Below are positions 8,588 through 17,179 of a stretch of 64,000 nucleotides of DNA, piece after piece. Location: the NCBI GenBank assembly GCA_949471785.1, contig CASWRE010000004.1, positions 62,001 through 126,000 of the forward strand, given 5' to 3'. How positions within the stretch are numbered: position 1 is the stretch's first letter; every line of letters starts with the position of its first letter. The notes beneath the pieces were generated by a model. It was not told where the DNA came from and did no database searches. It saw only the letters and a program-made list of their open reading frames with translations. The position numbers and the translations under genes are program-made. The stretch comes from an uncultured Lachnospiraceae bacterium (GTDB lineage: Bacteria > Bacillota > Clostridia > Lachnospirales > Lachnospiraceae).

Positions 8588-9832
8588 ATGAAAAGAAAAT
8601 TGATTGCAACTTTATTGAGCGCAACAATGGCGGCTTCCCTGCTGGCCGGGTGCGGCGGCGGATCAGGCTCCAGCAGTGAGGCAAAGAGCGAGACGCCTGC
8701 TTCCTCCGCGGCAGAGGCCAGCACACCCGCAGAGGCCAGCACGCCCGCGGAGGCTTCCGGAGCAGAGGAGAGCGCAGCCTCCGACGCCGGTACGGCGGGC
8801 GGCGGCAAGATCGGTATCTCCATGCCGACCCAGTCCCTGGAGCGCTGGAACCGCGACGGTTCGTATCTGGACGAGCAGTTCAAGGCGGCCGGTTATGAGA
8901 CGGTGCTGACCTATTCCGACAATGACAGCGGCAGACAGGTAAACGATATCCAGAACATGCTGGCCGACGGTGTGGACCTGCTGGTGGTGGCGGCTATCGA
9001 CGGCGAGGCTCTTAATACGGCCATGGACGAGGCCGCGCAGGCAAACGTTCCGGTTATCGCCTATGACCGTCTGATTATGAATGACGCCGTTTCCTACTAT
9101 GTATCCTTTGATAATTATACCGTAGGCAAGCTGCAGGGCGAATTTGTTGAGAGCCAGCTGGATCTGAAGAATGCCGGCGACAAGACTTACAATATTGAGT
9201 TTACCGCAGGTGATCCGGCGGATAACAACGCAGGTTACTTCTACAGCGGCGCCGTTGACGTGTTGCAGCCCTACATAGACGCGGGAACCCTCAAGGTTGT
9301 GTCCGGACAGACCGATTTTGATACCGTTGCCACAGCGCAGTGGAATACGGATACCGCCCTTGAGCGCGCTCAGAACGTGCTGTCTTCCTATTATGCAGAC
9401 GGTACACAGCTGGATGTATGGGTTTGCTCCAATGACTCCACGGCTCTCGGTGTAGCCCAGGCCATAACTTCTGATTATGCCGGCGAAAACAGCGTGCTGA
9501 TCACAGGCCAGGACGGTGACGAGGCCAACCTTAAGAATATTGTAGACGGCATCCAGACCATGACCGTATATAAAAACGTGAGCAATGAGTCTATCGTTAC
9601 TCTGGCTCTGGCCCAGGCCATGATGAAAGGCGAGACGATCGACGAGTCCCTGATCCCCTCCTTCGGTATTGAGTGTGCCTTTGATACGGAGTCCTATGAG
9701 ACATCTGAAGGCAACAAATGCCCGTCCTTCCTGCTGGTACCCAGCGTGATCACCAAGGACAATCTGCAGGAGCTGGTTGACACCGGACTGTATACCATGG
9801 GCGACGACGGTTATCTGGCAGCGGCACAGTAA
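8588..9832 (+). CDS. chvE: Multiple-sugar ABC transporter substrate-binding lipoprotein (ChvE-like)
   Basis: A 414-residue lipoprotein: signal peptide MKRKLIATLLSATMAASLLAGC with the lipid-attached Cys at 22, a Ser/Ala/Glu-rich linker of about 45 residues, then a Peripla_BP_4 domain. Markers are MPTQSLERWNRDG, PVIAYDRLIMNDAV, YYVSFDNYTVG and LITGQDGDEANLKNI, all typical of ChvE/XylF proteins that bind aldoses such as xylose, arabinose, glucose or galactose. The start at 8588 is set by a near-perfect AAAGGAGG; the ORF-track start at 8489 is wrong. It is followed by a GC hairpin and then the ATPase and permease genes. The exact sugar cannot be read from sequence. Confidence 0.88.
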   Translation: MKRKLIATLLSATMAASLLAGCGGGSGSSSEAKSETPASSAAEASTPAEASTPAEASGAEESAASDAGTAGGGKIGISMPTQSLERWNRDGSYLDEQFKAAGYETVLTYSDNDSGRQVNDIQNMLADGVDLLVVAAIDGEALNTAMDEAAQANVPVIAYDRLIMNDAVSYYVSFDNYTVGKLQGEFVESQLDLKNAGDKTYNIEFTAGDPADNNAGYFYSGAVDVLQPYIDAGTLKVVSGQTDFDTVATAQWNTDTALERAQNVLSSYYADGTQLDVWVCSNDSTALGVAQAITSDYAGENSVLITGQDGDEANLKNIVDGIQTMTVYKNVSNESIVTLALAQAMMKGETIDESLIPSFGIECAFDTESYETSEGNKCPSFLLVPSVITKDNLQELVDTGLYTMGDDGYLAAAQ

Positions 9833-9863
9833 ACCGTATTTTGTAAATAACTGAAAGTCTGAA

Positions 9864-9900
9864 AAAGGGGCGGGGCACCTCTGGCCCGCCCCTTTCCTTT
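9864..9900 (+). terminator. Partial terminator between binding protein and ATPase genes
   Basis: An 11-bp GC-rich stem (AAAGGGGCGGG / CCCGCCCCTTT) is followed by a broken T run (TTTCCTTTG). It probably lets only some transcripts continue, giving more binding protein than ATPase and permease. Confidence 0.75.
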
Positions 9901-9942
9901 GTCCCGGAACCGCATGCGGGGAACAACGATACGCTGCGGCGT

Positions 9943-10025
9943 GTGGGAAAACCGCCAGTGGCAAGTTCCCCCGGCAGGTATGTATGGGGAAAGCTGCCAG
10001 TGGCAGGTTTTTCTGCCCGGGCAGA
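9943..10025 (+). repeat. Imperfect 42-bp duplication with palindromic core before mmsA
   Basis: Two copies, about 42 bases apart, share GGGAAAnCnGCCAGTGGCAnGTT. The core GCCAGTGGC is an odd palindrome (CTGCCAGTGGCAG at 9994-10006; 9954-9962 in copy 1). Such a pair could be regulator sites or mRNA structure; I cannot tell which. Confidence 0.55.
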
Positions 10026-10055
10026 GACGGCAGGAGAGAGGAAGGAGGAAGAGCT

Positions 10056-11591
10056 TTGGCAGACATTATTCTGGAGATGAAAGCCATCACCAAAGAGTTC
10101 CCGGGCGTAAAGGCGCTGGACAACGTAAACCTGGTCGTGGAGCGTGGCGAGATCCATGCCCTCATAGGCGAGAATGGCGCGGGCAAATCCACGCTGATGA
10201 ATGTGCTTTCCGGTACCTATCCGGCGGGTAGCTATGACGGAGAGATCTATTATAACGGAGAGCTTTGCCAGTTCAAAACGCTGAAAGACAGCGAGGCAAA
10301 GGGCATCGTGATCATTCACCAGGAGCTGGCGCTGATCCCGCTTTTGACCATTGGTGAGAATATGTTCCTTGGCAACGAGAAGAAGGACCGGTTCGGCAAT
10401 ATCGACTGGGATATGACCTACAACGAGGCGGAGACCCATATGAGGCAGGTGGGGCTGAATGAATCCGCTCAGACGCTGATCAAGGATATCGGGACCGGCA
10501 AGCAGCAGCTGGTGGAAATCGCGAAGGCATTTTCTAAAAATGTCAAGCTGCTGATCCTGGATGAGCCCACATCATCCCTGAACGATGAGGATGCGAAGAT
10601 GCTGCTGGATCTTCTGATGGAATTTAAGAAGAACGGCCTGACATCCATTATCATTACCCATAAACTGAACGAGATCATCTATTGTGCGGACCAGGCTACC
10701 ATCATCCGCGACGGTTCCACCATCGAGACCCTGGTCAAGGGTGTGGATGAGTTCAGCGAGGACCGTATCATTAAAGGCATGGTGGGGCGTTCCATGGACG
10801 ACCGCTATCCGGCCAGGGAGCACCATGTCCGCGAAGAGATCGGGCTGGAGGTGAAAAACTGGACGGTCCATCATCCGCTGTACCATGAGAAGGTGGTGGA
10901 TAAGGACATTTCCTTCCATGTACATAAAGGAGAGGTGATCGGCTTCTCCGGGCTGCAGGGCGCGGGCCGCACGGAGCTTGCCATGTCGATTTTCGGCAGG
11001 AGCTATGGCTCCGGTATCAGCGGGGAACTGTATCTGGACGGCCAGAAGGTGGATCTTAAGTCGCCGGAGCAGGCGATCCGCCATAAGCTGGCTTATGTGA
11101 CGGAGGACAGGAAGACCAACGGGCTGATCCTGGGTGAATCCATCCGTTTTAATACCACTCTGGCCCGCCTCGATAAGATCTGCGCCAACGGCGTCATAGA
11201 TACAACGAAAGAGAAAAATGTGGCGGAGGAGATGAAGGAAGCCATGGGCACCAAGACTCCCTCCGTGGAGCAGAAGGTGGGTAATCTGTCCGGCGGGAAT
11301 CAGCAGAAAGCGCTGCTGGGCAAATGGATGTTTACGGAACCGGATGTGCTGATATTGGATGAGCCGACCCGAGGTATAGACGTGGGCGCCAAGTATGATA
11401 TCTACTGCCTGATCAACCAGATGGTGGAAGAGGGTAAATCCGTGATCATGATTTCCTCCGAGATGCCGGAGCTCATCGGTATGTGCGACCGCATCTATAT
11501 CATGAATGAGGGAGAGTTGCGCGGGGAGCTGGATGCGAAAGAGGCTACGCAGGAGAAGATCATGAGCCATATTATCAGTGCCGACAAGTAG
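10056..11591 (+). CDS. mmsA: Multiple-sugar ABC transporter ATP-binding protein (MmsA/XylG type), TTG start
   Basis: A 511-residue tandem ABC ATPase. Domain 1 has Walker A GENGAGKST, a family-typical degenerate signature (GTGKQQLVEIAKA) and Walker B LLILDEPTSSL. Domain 2 has a degenerate Walker A (GLQGAGRTEL), signature LSGGNQQKALLGKW and Walker B VLILDEPTRGID. This pattern marks sugar importers of the XylG/MmsA/RbsA group. The start is TTG 10056, six bases after AAGGAGGA; the N-terminus then reads MADIILEMKAITKEFPGVKA, as in the family, whereas the ORF-track start at 9984 adds unrelated residues. It energises the MmsB permease for import of sugar delivered by the ChvE-like protein. Confidence 0.92.
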   Translation: MADIILEMKAITKEFPGVKALDNVNLVVERGEIHALIGENGAGKSTLMNVLSGTYPAGSYDGEIYYNGELCQFKTLKDSEAKGIVIIHQELALIPLLTIGENMFLGNEKKDRFGNIDWDMTYNEAETHMRQVGLNESAQTLIKDIGTGKQQLVEIAKAFSKNVKLLILDEPTSSLNDEDAKMLLDLLMEFKKNGLTSIIITHKLNEIIYCADQATIIRDGSTIETLVKGVDEFSEDRIIKGMVGRSMDDRYPAREHHVREEIGLEVKNWTVHHPLYHEKVVDKDISFHVHKGEVIGFSGLQGAGRTELAMSIFGRSYGSGISGELYLDGQKVDLKSPEQAIRHKLAYVTEDRKTNGLILGESIRFNTTLARLDKICANGVIDTTKEKNVAEEMKEAMGTKTPSVEQKVGNLSGGNQQKALLGKWMFTEPDVLILDEPTRGIDVGAKYDIYCLINQMVEEGKSVIMISSEMPELIGMCDRIYIMNEGELRGELDAKEATQEKIMSHIISADK

Positions 11592-11610
11592 GTGAAAGGA
11601 GCGTTACAAC

Positions 11611-12810
11611 ATGCCAGCGAATAATGAGAAAAACAATCTGGGGGGAACCCAGTTCAACTTAGGGGCGTTTTTAACCAAAAACAGTATGACGATCGCCCTT
11701 GTCGTCGTATTTATACTGTTCTATTTTCTGACGAATGGCCGTCTGCTATATGCGCAGAATATGTCCAACCTGCTTTTGCAGAACGGATATGTGTTAGTCA
11801 TGGCCTGCGGTATGCTGCTCTGTATCCTGACCGGCGGTAACATCGATCTGTCCGTGGGTTCCGTGATCTGTATGGTGGGCGGCGTGGCGGCCGTCATGAT
11901 TACCAACAATGGGATGAATATTTTCCTGACCATCCTGGTCTGTCTGCTTCTCGGCCTGGCAGCCGGTATCTGGCAGGGGTACTGGATCGGCTATGTCCGT
12001 ATCCCGCCGTTTATCACCACTCTGGGCGGCATGTTTATTTTCCGGGGTATCGGCCGTCTGGTGCTGGACAGCAAGACCGTGTCCGTCCAGGACGCCACGT
12101 TTTTGAATATTTTTACGGCATACATCAAAATTCCGGGCCTCGACAGCGACGGGCGGATTCTGTCCCCGCTGGTGGTAGGGATCGTGGCAGTCGTCATCAT
12201 ACTCTACAGTACTTTTTCCTCCCGGGCCAATAAAGCGAAAAAGGGATACCGCCAGAACAGCGCCCTCTCCGATTATGGCCGTTCCGTGGTGATCTCCGCG
12301 GTGCTTCTGGTGTATTGCTACATGCTGAGCCAGTACAAAGGAATTTCCGTTATGCTGGTATGGGTGGTGGTGATCTGCCTAATTTACAATTTCATCACTT
12401 CCAGGACTGCCTTTGGCCGTTATTTCTATGCGGTGGGCGGTAATGAGAAAGCGACGCAGCTCTCCGGTATCAATACCAACAAGGTTTACTTTATCGCTTA
12501 CGCCAATATGGGCTTTCTGGCCGGTTTGTGCGGCCTGCTCTGCCTGGCCCGTGTGGGTTCCGTAAATGGTTCCACCGGTACTTCCTTTGAGATGGACGCC
12601 ATCGGCTCCTGTTTCATCGGTGGCGCCTCTGCCTACGGCGGCAGCGGTACGGTTCCGGGCGTTATCATCGGCGCCCTTCTGCTGGGCGTGATCAATATGG
12701 GCATGTCCATCATGGGTATCGGCGATTCCTGGCAGTATATTGTCAAGGGCGGCGTGCTTCTGGTGGCCGTTATCTTCGATGTGGTTTCCAGCAGGAAGAG
12801 TGGGAAGTAA
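11611..12810 (+). CDS. mmsB: Multiple-sugar ABC transporter permease (MmsB/XylH type)
   Basis: A 399-residue polytopic permease of the BPD_transp_2 family with about ten membrane segments. Family motifs are present: GGNIDLSVGSV, WIGYVRIPPFITTLGGM, FYAVGGNEKATQLSGI and GASAYGGSGTVPGVIIGALLLGVINMGM. It lies 19 bases after mmsA with RBS AAAGGAG. A long cytoplasmic insertion around residues 200-225 (RANKAKKGYRQNSAL) is normal for the XylH branch. With ChvE and MmsA it completes a sugar importer; two regulator-linked binding proteins upstream suggest induction by the transported sugar. Confidence 0.92.
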   Translation: MPANNEKNNLGGTQFNLGAFLTKNSMTIALVVVFILFYFLTNGRLLYAQNMSNLLLQNGYVLVMACGMLLCILTGGNIDLSVGSVICMVGGVAAVMITNNGMNIFLTILVCLLLGLAAGIWQGYWIGYVRIPPFITTLGGMFIFRGIGRLVLDSKTVSVQDATFLNIFTAYIKIPGLDSDGRILSPLVVGIVAVVIILYSTFSSRANKAKKGYRQNSALSDYGRSVVISAVLLVYCYMLSQYKGISVMLVWVVVICLIYNFITSRTAFGRYFYAVGGNEKATQLSGINTNKVYFIAYANMGFLAGLCGLLCLARVGSVNGSTGTSFEMDAIGSCFIGGASAYGGSGTVPGVIIGALLLGVINMGMSIMGIGDSWQYIVKGGVLLVAVIFDVVSSRKSGK

Positions 12811-12870
12811 GATCCTCTGTGGGGGTGCGTTCGTTTTCTGAACTTGCGGAAGGCGTCACGGACAATGTTT

Positions 12871-12925
12871 TTTACTTAAGCCAGGACGCTGCCACATGTG
12901 TCAGCTGTATGGCGATTTAAGTAAA
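12871..12925. repeat. Hairpin element downstream of mmsB
   Basis: TTTACTTAA and TTAAGTAAA (9 bp) bracket about 37 bases with an inner GCC/GGC pairing. A second small hairpin follows at 12944-12963 (GCGGTTTC / GAGACCGC, loop TACG). No gene lies between 12811 and 13326; this stretch holds structured elements only. Confidence 0.5.
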
Positions 12926-12991
12926 TGACATCGTTTTACGGAAGCGGTTTCTACGGAGACCGCCTGTAAAAATATGAAATGGGATAAGCAA

Positions 12992-13125
12992 AGTTACTGT
13001 TCACATCCGAGCCACGCACTTGCTGCGTGGCTACGGGAGAACATGATTCAGGAGGCAGTTTGGGCTTCGCGAAGCGAATTTCATGCCCAAACTGCTGGTT
13101 ACTGGTCACGGAGTGAACAGTAACT
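12992..13125. repeat. Structured fold-back repeat with GTTACTGTTCAC ends
   Basis: The element begins with AGTTACTGTTCAC and ends with its exact complement GTGAACAGTAACT. Inside are a hairpin GCCACGCA/TGCGTGGC (13011-13031) and a hairpin GCAGTTTGGGC/GCCCAAACTGC (13055-13095) whose loop contains the palindrome GCTTCGCGAAGC. A third near-copy of the end (GTTACTGGTCAC, 13098-13109) can also pair with the right end. The whole can fold as a closed multi-branched structure. It encodes no protein. It resembles a non-autonomous dispersed repeat (MITE- or REP-like) or a structured RNA. Confidence 0.7.
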
Positions 13126-13129
13126 AAGT

Positions 13130-13162
13130 AAAAGGCCATGATCCGATGGATCATGGCCTTTT
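13130..13162. terminator. Strong symmetrical terminator
   Basis: A perfect 15-bp stem (AAAAGGCCATGATCC, loop GAT, GGATCATGGCCTTTT). It ends the sugar-transport operon and insulates the sigma-factor operon. Confidence 0.8.
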
Positions 13163-13326
13163 GGGCGGCGCTTTTTGCCTTTCTGCACGGTGTATTCTCC
13201 GGAAGAAAAATAAAATTGTAAAAAAGAGCGAACCGCGGGCAAAGTTGTTACAATATACAGGTGAAGAGCAAAAAACAAAAAGTAAAGGCTCTTACTCGTG
13301 TGCACGAAAAGGAAGAACTGGAAACC

Positions 13327-13875
13327 ATGACGATTCAGGAACTTGAGCGGCTGATCGCACTTTACGGGAGAGATATTTTTTCTTTCTGCGTCCATCTGAC
13401 AGGCAGCATGCAGGAGGCGGAGGAGCTGTATCAGGATGCTTTCTTAATGGCTGTCGAGCGGATGGCGGATATCCGGGAAGACGGGAATCAAAAAAGTTAT
13501 ATTCTGTCCGTAGCATTAAACCTCTGGAAAAACAGACGGCGGAAATTCGCCTGGCGGCAGAGGATCGCGCCGGGACAGGGATTGTCCGGCGGAGAAGGCT
13601 GTCCGGAAACGGAGACGGCGGAAGACGCCCTGTCCGGGCTGTTAAAGGAGGAGGGCCGCCGAACCGTCCGGGAGGCGGTAGGGCGGCTGCCGGACAGGTA
13701 TCGGATTCCCGTATTGCTGTACTATATGGAAGAACTGTCCGTGGCGGATATCGCCAGGATCATGCGAATTCCGGAGGGTACGGTAAAGAGCAGGCTTGGC
13801 GCGGCAAGGAAGCTGCTGAAAAAAGAACTGGAGGGCTATTTCTATGAAGAAAGAACTGGAGCAGGAGTTGTATGA
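13327..13875 (+). CDS. ECF-type RNA polymerase sigma factor
   Basis: A sigma-70 family protein with only regions 2 and 4. Region 2 spans roughly MTIQELERLIALYGRDIFSF to EELYQDAFLMAVERM, and region 4 is a helix-turn-helix near YMEELSVADIARIMRIPEGTVKSRLGAAR. I prefer ATG 13327 (182 residues, after AAGGAAG); the ORF-track GTG at 13261 would add 22 mostly basic residues. It overlaps the next gene by 32 bases, and that gene encodes a membrane protein, the usual sigma/anti-sigma arrangement. The regulon is probably a cell-envelope stress response, and autoregulation is likely but not demonstrated. Confidence 0.85.
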   Translation: MTIQELERLIALYGRDIFSFCVHLTGSMQEAEELYQDAFLMAVERMADIREDGNQKSYILSVALNLWKNRRRKFAWRQRIAPGQGLSGGEGCPETETAEDALSGLLKEEGRRTVREAVGRLPDRYRIPVLLYYMEELSVADIARIMRIPEGTVKSRLGAARKLLKKELEGYFYEERTGAGVV

Positions 13876-15067
13876 CGCTTTACGGCCCTGTGAGAAACCC
13901 ACCCCGGAATTGAATCGTCGGATTCTTCATATGTATTCTGAGGAGGTACACAGTATGAAACGTAATACATTTGGCAAGACAGCAGCAGTGGCCGCCATGG
14001 CCTGTGTGATCGCGGCGGGAAGCATCACCGCCTATGCGGCGTACCGTTATCTGACGCCGTCGCAAATCGTGGAGGAACTGGATGAAGACGGCGGCGCTTT
14101 GCAGAAGGCTTTTGACAGCGCTGACGCGATTCAGGTCAATGAGACGCAGTCCGCAAACGGTTATGATATCACTCTGCTGGGCCTTGTCTCCGGCAAAGAT
14201 TTGATGAATACATTTGCCGCCGATACGGTCGGGCAGGAGCTGGACGGCGACAGTACTTTCGGCGGCGTTTCCGTACAGGGCGATCAGACCATGTCCGAAC
14301 TGGACAGAAGCATGACCTACGCGGCCATCGCCATCGCCCACACAGACGGGTCCGCCATGACGCAGGACGAGAGTAAGTGCATATCGCCGTTTATCGGCGG
14401 AACAGACTGGATGCAGGTCAACAACGCTACGCTGGACGCAGGCCTTCGGTGGTTTGATAAGGACGGCGTGATCTATGAGCTGCTGGAGTGCCACAATCTG
14501 GAAATTTTCGCGGACAGGGGCGTGCAGATCGGCGTGGTAGATTCCTTCGGCGATGAGAGCCGGGCGTTTGCCATGGATGAGAAGACCGGTGTATACAGTA
14601 AAAAAGAGGGCTATGACGGTACAAACGCTTTATTTTCGGTTCCGTTTGATCCTGCAAAAGCGGATAAAAAAGCAGCAGACGCGCTGCTGGCCGAAATTGT
14701 TCGTGAGCTCGAATCAGATGAGAAGGATGTGGAAGACGATACGGCGGCAGCCCATGACATCACCGAGGAATATACGAATCTTGCGCTTCATGCAGAAGAT
14801 GCTGCAGCTTTCCTGAAAGAGCATGCCGTTTATGTGGAGGGAACCAGACAGACCCTCACGCCGGATAAAGAAGGTTCTGTGACTTACGGGACGGATGAAG
14901 GAGCGGGCGGAAGCGGTACGATCCTTATCGACGGATTAAAGACGGGGCAGCCGGCAATCCTGGGCGCTTCCAGTGACGGTACGATGGAGGGTACGGAGCT
15001 GAATGTATTTACCTTGAATGAGGACGGCACGGTTACTTATGAGGTTTACAGGCCGGCGGGCGAATAA
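13844..15067 (+). CDS. Membrane-anchored anti-sigma-type protein with large extracytoplasmic domain
   Basis: A 407-residue single-pass protein. It has a cytoplasmic N-terminal ~44 residues that would hold the sigma factor (ELEQELYDALRPCEKPTPELNRRIL), one membrane helix at about 46-67, and ~340 extracellular residues. The external part is acidic, with an Asp/Glu-rich stretch near 295-315 (ESDEKDVEDDT) and a C-terminal beta-rich domain ending in EDGTVTYEVYRPAGE. It has no zinc-binding HxxxCxxC motif, so it would be a non-ZAS anti-sigma. It starts inside the sigma gene after GGAGGG. A DUF4179-like architecture is possible; the stimulus is unknown. Confidence 0.7.
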   Translation: MKKELEQELYDALRPCEKPTPELNRRILHMYSEEVHSMKRNTFGKTAAVAAMACVIAAGSITAYAAYRYLTPSQIVEELDEDGGALQKAFDSADAIQVNETQSANGYDITLLGLVSGKDLMNTFAADTVGQELDGDSTFGGVSVQGDQTMSELDRSMTYAAIAIAHTDGSAMTQDESKCISPFIGGTDWMQVNNATLDAGLRWFDKDGVIYELLECHNLEIFADRGVQIGVVDSFGDESRAFAMDEKTGVYSKKEGYDGTNALFSVPFDPAKADKKAADALLAEIVRELESDEKDVEDDTAAAHDITEEYTNLALHAEDAAAFLKEHAVYVEGTRQTLTPDKEGSVTYGTDEGAGGSGTILIDGLKTGQPAILGASSDGTMEGTELNVFTLNEDGTVTYEVYRPAGE

Positions 15068-15083
15068 ACGGGTATATAGAGGC

Positions 15084-15122
15084 ATACAACGGGGAGGTGT
15101 GAATGACACCTCCCCGTTGTAT
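15084..15122. terminator. Terminator between sigma operon and convergent membrane-protein gene
   Basis: A perfect 17-bp stem (ATACAACGGGGAGGTGT, loop GAATG). The T run is poor, but the stem is very stable and sits between two convergent genes. Confidence 0.75.
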
Positions 15123-15172
15123 GAGACGGCCTGTAAAGACGGCTTTTTTCCTATCATTTCATCGAGCACTGC

Positions 15173-17074
15173 TTATGAGGTTTCGCGTTCGGTTTCCGAT
15201 GTACCGGCAGGAGAGGCTGTATCGTCCGCCGGCGCATCTGTCCCGGATGGTGCGGAACGGTTTCCGTCCGCTGCCTTTGCCCCGCCGGAGGTTTTCTTCG
15301 TGCAGGTAACAATTTCTTTTCCGGTATAGGTGATGGCCGCGGTATCTCCGGCCTGTAATAGCAGCATTTCTTCATGTTCCGAAGCCTTCGCCCGGTAGAG
15401 CCCGTCGGTTTCGTCAATCAGATAGATCCAGGTGTTGCCGTCGATGGTGATATAGCGGATATCCCGTATCCGTATCACTGCCTCGTCGGTGGCCGTGAGG
15501 GGCTCACTCGAAGCCTGTTCGCCGTCGGCAGACGGGTCTGTCTCTTCTGCGGCATTTCCCAGCCCCAGCAGACTGCGGTAACGGCTCATGCACTCTGCCT
15601 GAGTGGCGGCCGTGGTGACCAGATTATACTGTTCCACATTGACGGCGGCGTAAAGTTTGACCAGGCCGCTGGCGTCTTTGAGAACCATGATATAAGTGGG
15701 GTTGCCGTCCACATTAATCAGGGACGGAAAACTGGCCTGGTAGCCTTTTTCCTGTACTTCGCCTTCGGCTGCGGCCATGGCCGATTTTTCGTCGGCGCCT
15801 GCAATCTCATAATAATGGGTTTCTCCGGTGCGCTCATTGGCCAGCAGGAAACCGATGTTGGAACTGTCGCCGTTGACGGAGGTGATACCAGTGTAGATCC
15901 AGATATCGCTGTCTTTGGCCACGAAACCATAGTCGGAGGTCGGCGCCACATCGTCCGATTCTTCGTCGTCGTCAGAGTAATATGTCGTGACCTGTTTACA
16001 GCCCTTTTTGCCGAATACGCTGTTGACAAAGCCGTTTTGCAGGGTTCCGTACCAATTGTACTGTTTGCAGATTAAGTCGCCGTCGTAAACCACGTCCACC
16101 CATACCGGGACGTCCGCCAGATCATAGCGGGTCAGATCGCCGGTCACCGGGTCAAGGATGATCGCTCCTTTGACGGTTGTCCCGCCGAAGAGGGAGATCG
16201 TCTTGTCATAAATCGAGGCCACATAGTAGGGATGGCCTTCCTCGTCAATCTCAAAATGCAGGTTGCCAAACATGAGCGTCGGATAATGCATACGGATATG
16301 GCGGGCGGCATCCTGGCCGAAATACGCCGAGGGCACATAAATCATGCCGGAGGCGCACTCCTGATAGGAAGCGGACATGGACACCGGATCGACGGTCACA
16401 TACCCGGGCACGCCCTCGCCCTTATTGTTGTTCCATTTGAAGAATCCGGCGTAATCCAGAGCGGCTACTTTTTTCGGCGAGCCGTTAAAGTCGATCTGGG
16501 TATAATAATCGGACACATTGTACTGGCTGACCACACTGGACAGTGAGCCGATCTCCCGGTCGCCCAGCATCTGGGCCGACATGGTATCCATCAAAGCGAT
16601 GGAGTCCGTACCCAGAGTTTCGGCCAGATCCTCCTCAAATACGGCGTCTTCTACCTTCAGCAGCGAGGCATAAGCGCCGGCGTGGAAGGCGGAAAATCCG
16701 CTTATGGCCGCCAGAACCGTAAAAGCGAGCAGGATCAGGGGGATGAAATACAGCACAGAGCGTTTTTCCGCCAGTTCCCGCCAGGAAGATCTTCCGTTGG
16801 CCATCTCATTTTCATATCCCTGACATCCCAGGGCGAAGGTGAGATGGTCCAGCAGAGCAAAGGTCAGGGTAGCCGCAAAAGCGGTGATCCAGAGCGTCGG
16901 CGCATGGAAATTCAGCGGCGTCAGCAGAAAATAGAAACTGATAAATAAAATCACGGCAGCTGCGACGGCGCCCGTAAGGGCGGACTGCAGCCTCAGTTTT
17001 GCCAGGGTGGGAGGGGTACTTCTGTGTTTTGATTTTTTGCTTTTGTGATACTTGTGGATTTTGTCTTGTTTCAT
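15173..17074 (-). CDS. Membrane protein of unknown function behind a riboswitch-like leader
   Basis: A 633-residue protein with a basic N-terminus (KYHKSKKSKHRS), two close membrane helices (about 31-52 and 58-82), a cytoplasmic loop and a third helix at 105-128. About 480 extracytoplasmic residues follow. The large domain is beta-rich with repeated strand patterns (for example YVTVDPVSMSASYQ, GAIILDPVTGDLTRYDL, PTYIMVLKDASGLVKLYAAVN) and an acidic patch DDDEESDD. The C-terminus is Ser/Thr/Ala/Asp-rich. ATG 17074 follows AGAAAGGAAAAC; the longer ORF-track start runs into the leader terminator. I do not recognise the family. The manganese-riboswitch-like leader suggests a role in metal homeostasis or metal-dependent envelope processes. 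Confidence 0.7.
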   Translation of the reverse strand: MKQDKIHKYHKSKKSKHRSTPPTLAKLRLQSALTGAVAAAVILFISFYFLLTPLNFHAPTLWITAFAATLTFALLDHLTFALGCQGYENEMANGRSSWRELAEKRSVLYFIPLILLAFTVLAAISGFSAFHAGAYASLLKVEDAVFEEDLAETLGTDSIALMDTMSAQMLGDREIGSLSSVVSQYNVSDYYTQIDFNGSPKKVAALDYAGFFKWNNNKGEGVPGYVTVDPVSMSASYQECASGMIYVPSAYFGQDAARHIRMHYPTLMFGNLHFEIDEEGHPYYVASIYDKTISLFGGTTVKGAIILDPVTGDLTRYDLADVPVWVDVVYDGDLICKQYNWYGTLQNGFVNSVFGKKGCKQVTTYYSDDDEESDDVAPTSDYGFVAKDSDIWIYTGITSVNGDSSNIGFLLANERTGETHYYEIAGADEKSAMAAAEGEVQEKGYQASFPSLINVDGNPTYIMVLKDASGLVKLYAAVNVEQYNLVTTAATQAECMSRYRSLLGLGNAAEETDPSADGEQASSEPLTATDEAVIRIRDIRYITIDGNTWIYLIDETDGLYRAKASEHEEMLLLQAGDTAAITYTGKEIVTCTKKTSGGAKAADGNRSAPSGTDAPADDTASPAGTSETERETS

Positions 17075-17138
17075 GATGTTTTCCTTTCTGCCAGGCGCGG
17101 TTTTGAGGGAGTCCCCGGAGAATATATCCGGCAAGGAT

Positions 17139-17179
17139 AAAAAAAGACTTTTGCCGAACCTGACGTTTGACAAAAGTCT
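17139..17179 (-). terminator. Leader terminator competing with the aptamer
   Basis: On the minus strand AGACTTTTG pairs with CAAAAGTCT, followed by a T7 run, between promoter and coding start. The left arm is the same ACTTTTG that would close the aptamer base stem, so the two structures exclude each other. Confidence 0.85.

Noticed and set aside
8663-10192. 509-residue minus-strand ORF opposite chvE
   Set aside because: It is the antisense shadow of a clearly conserved ChvE-like gene with its own strong RBS; its translation has no domain pattern.
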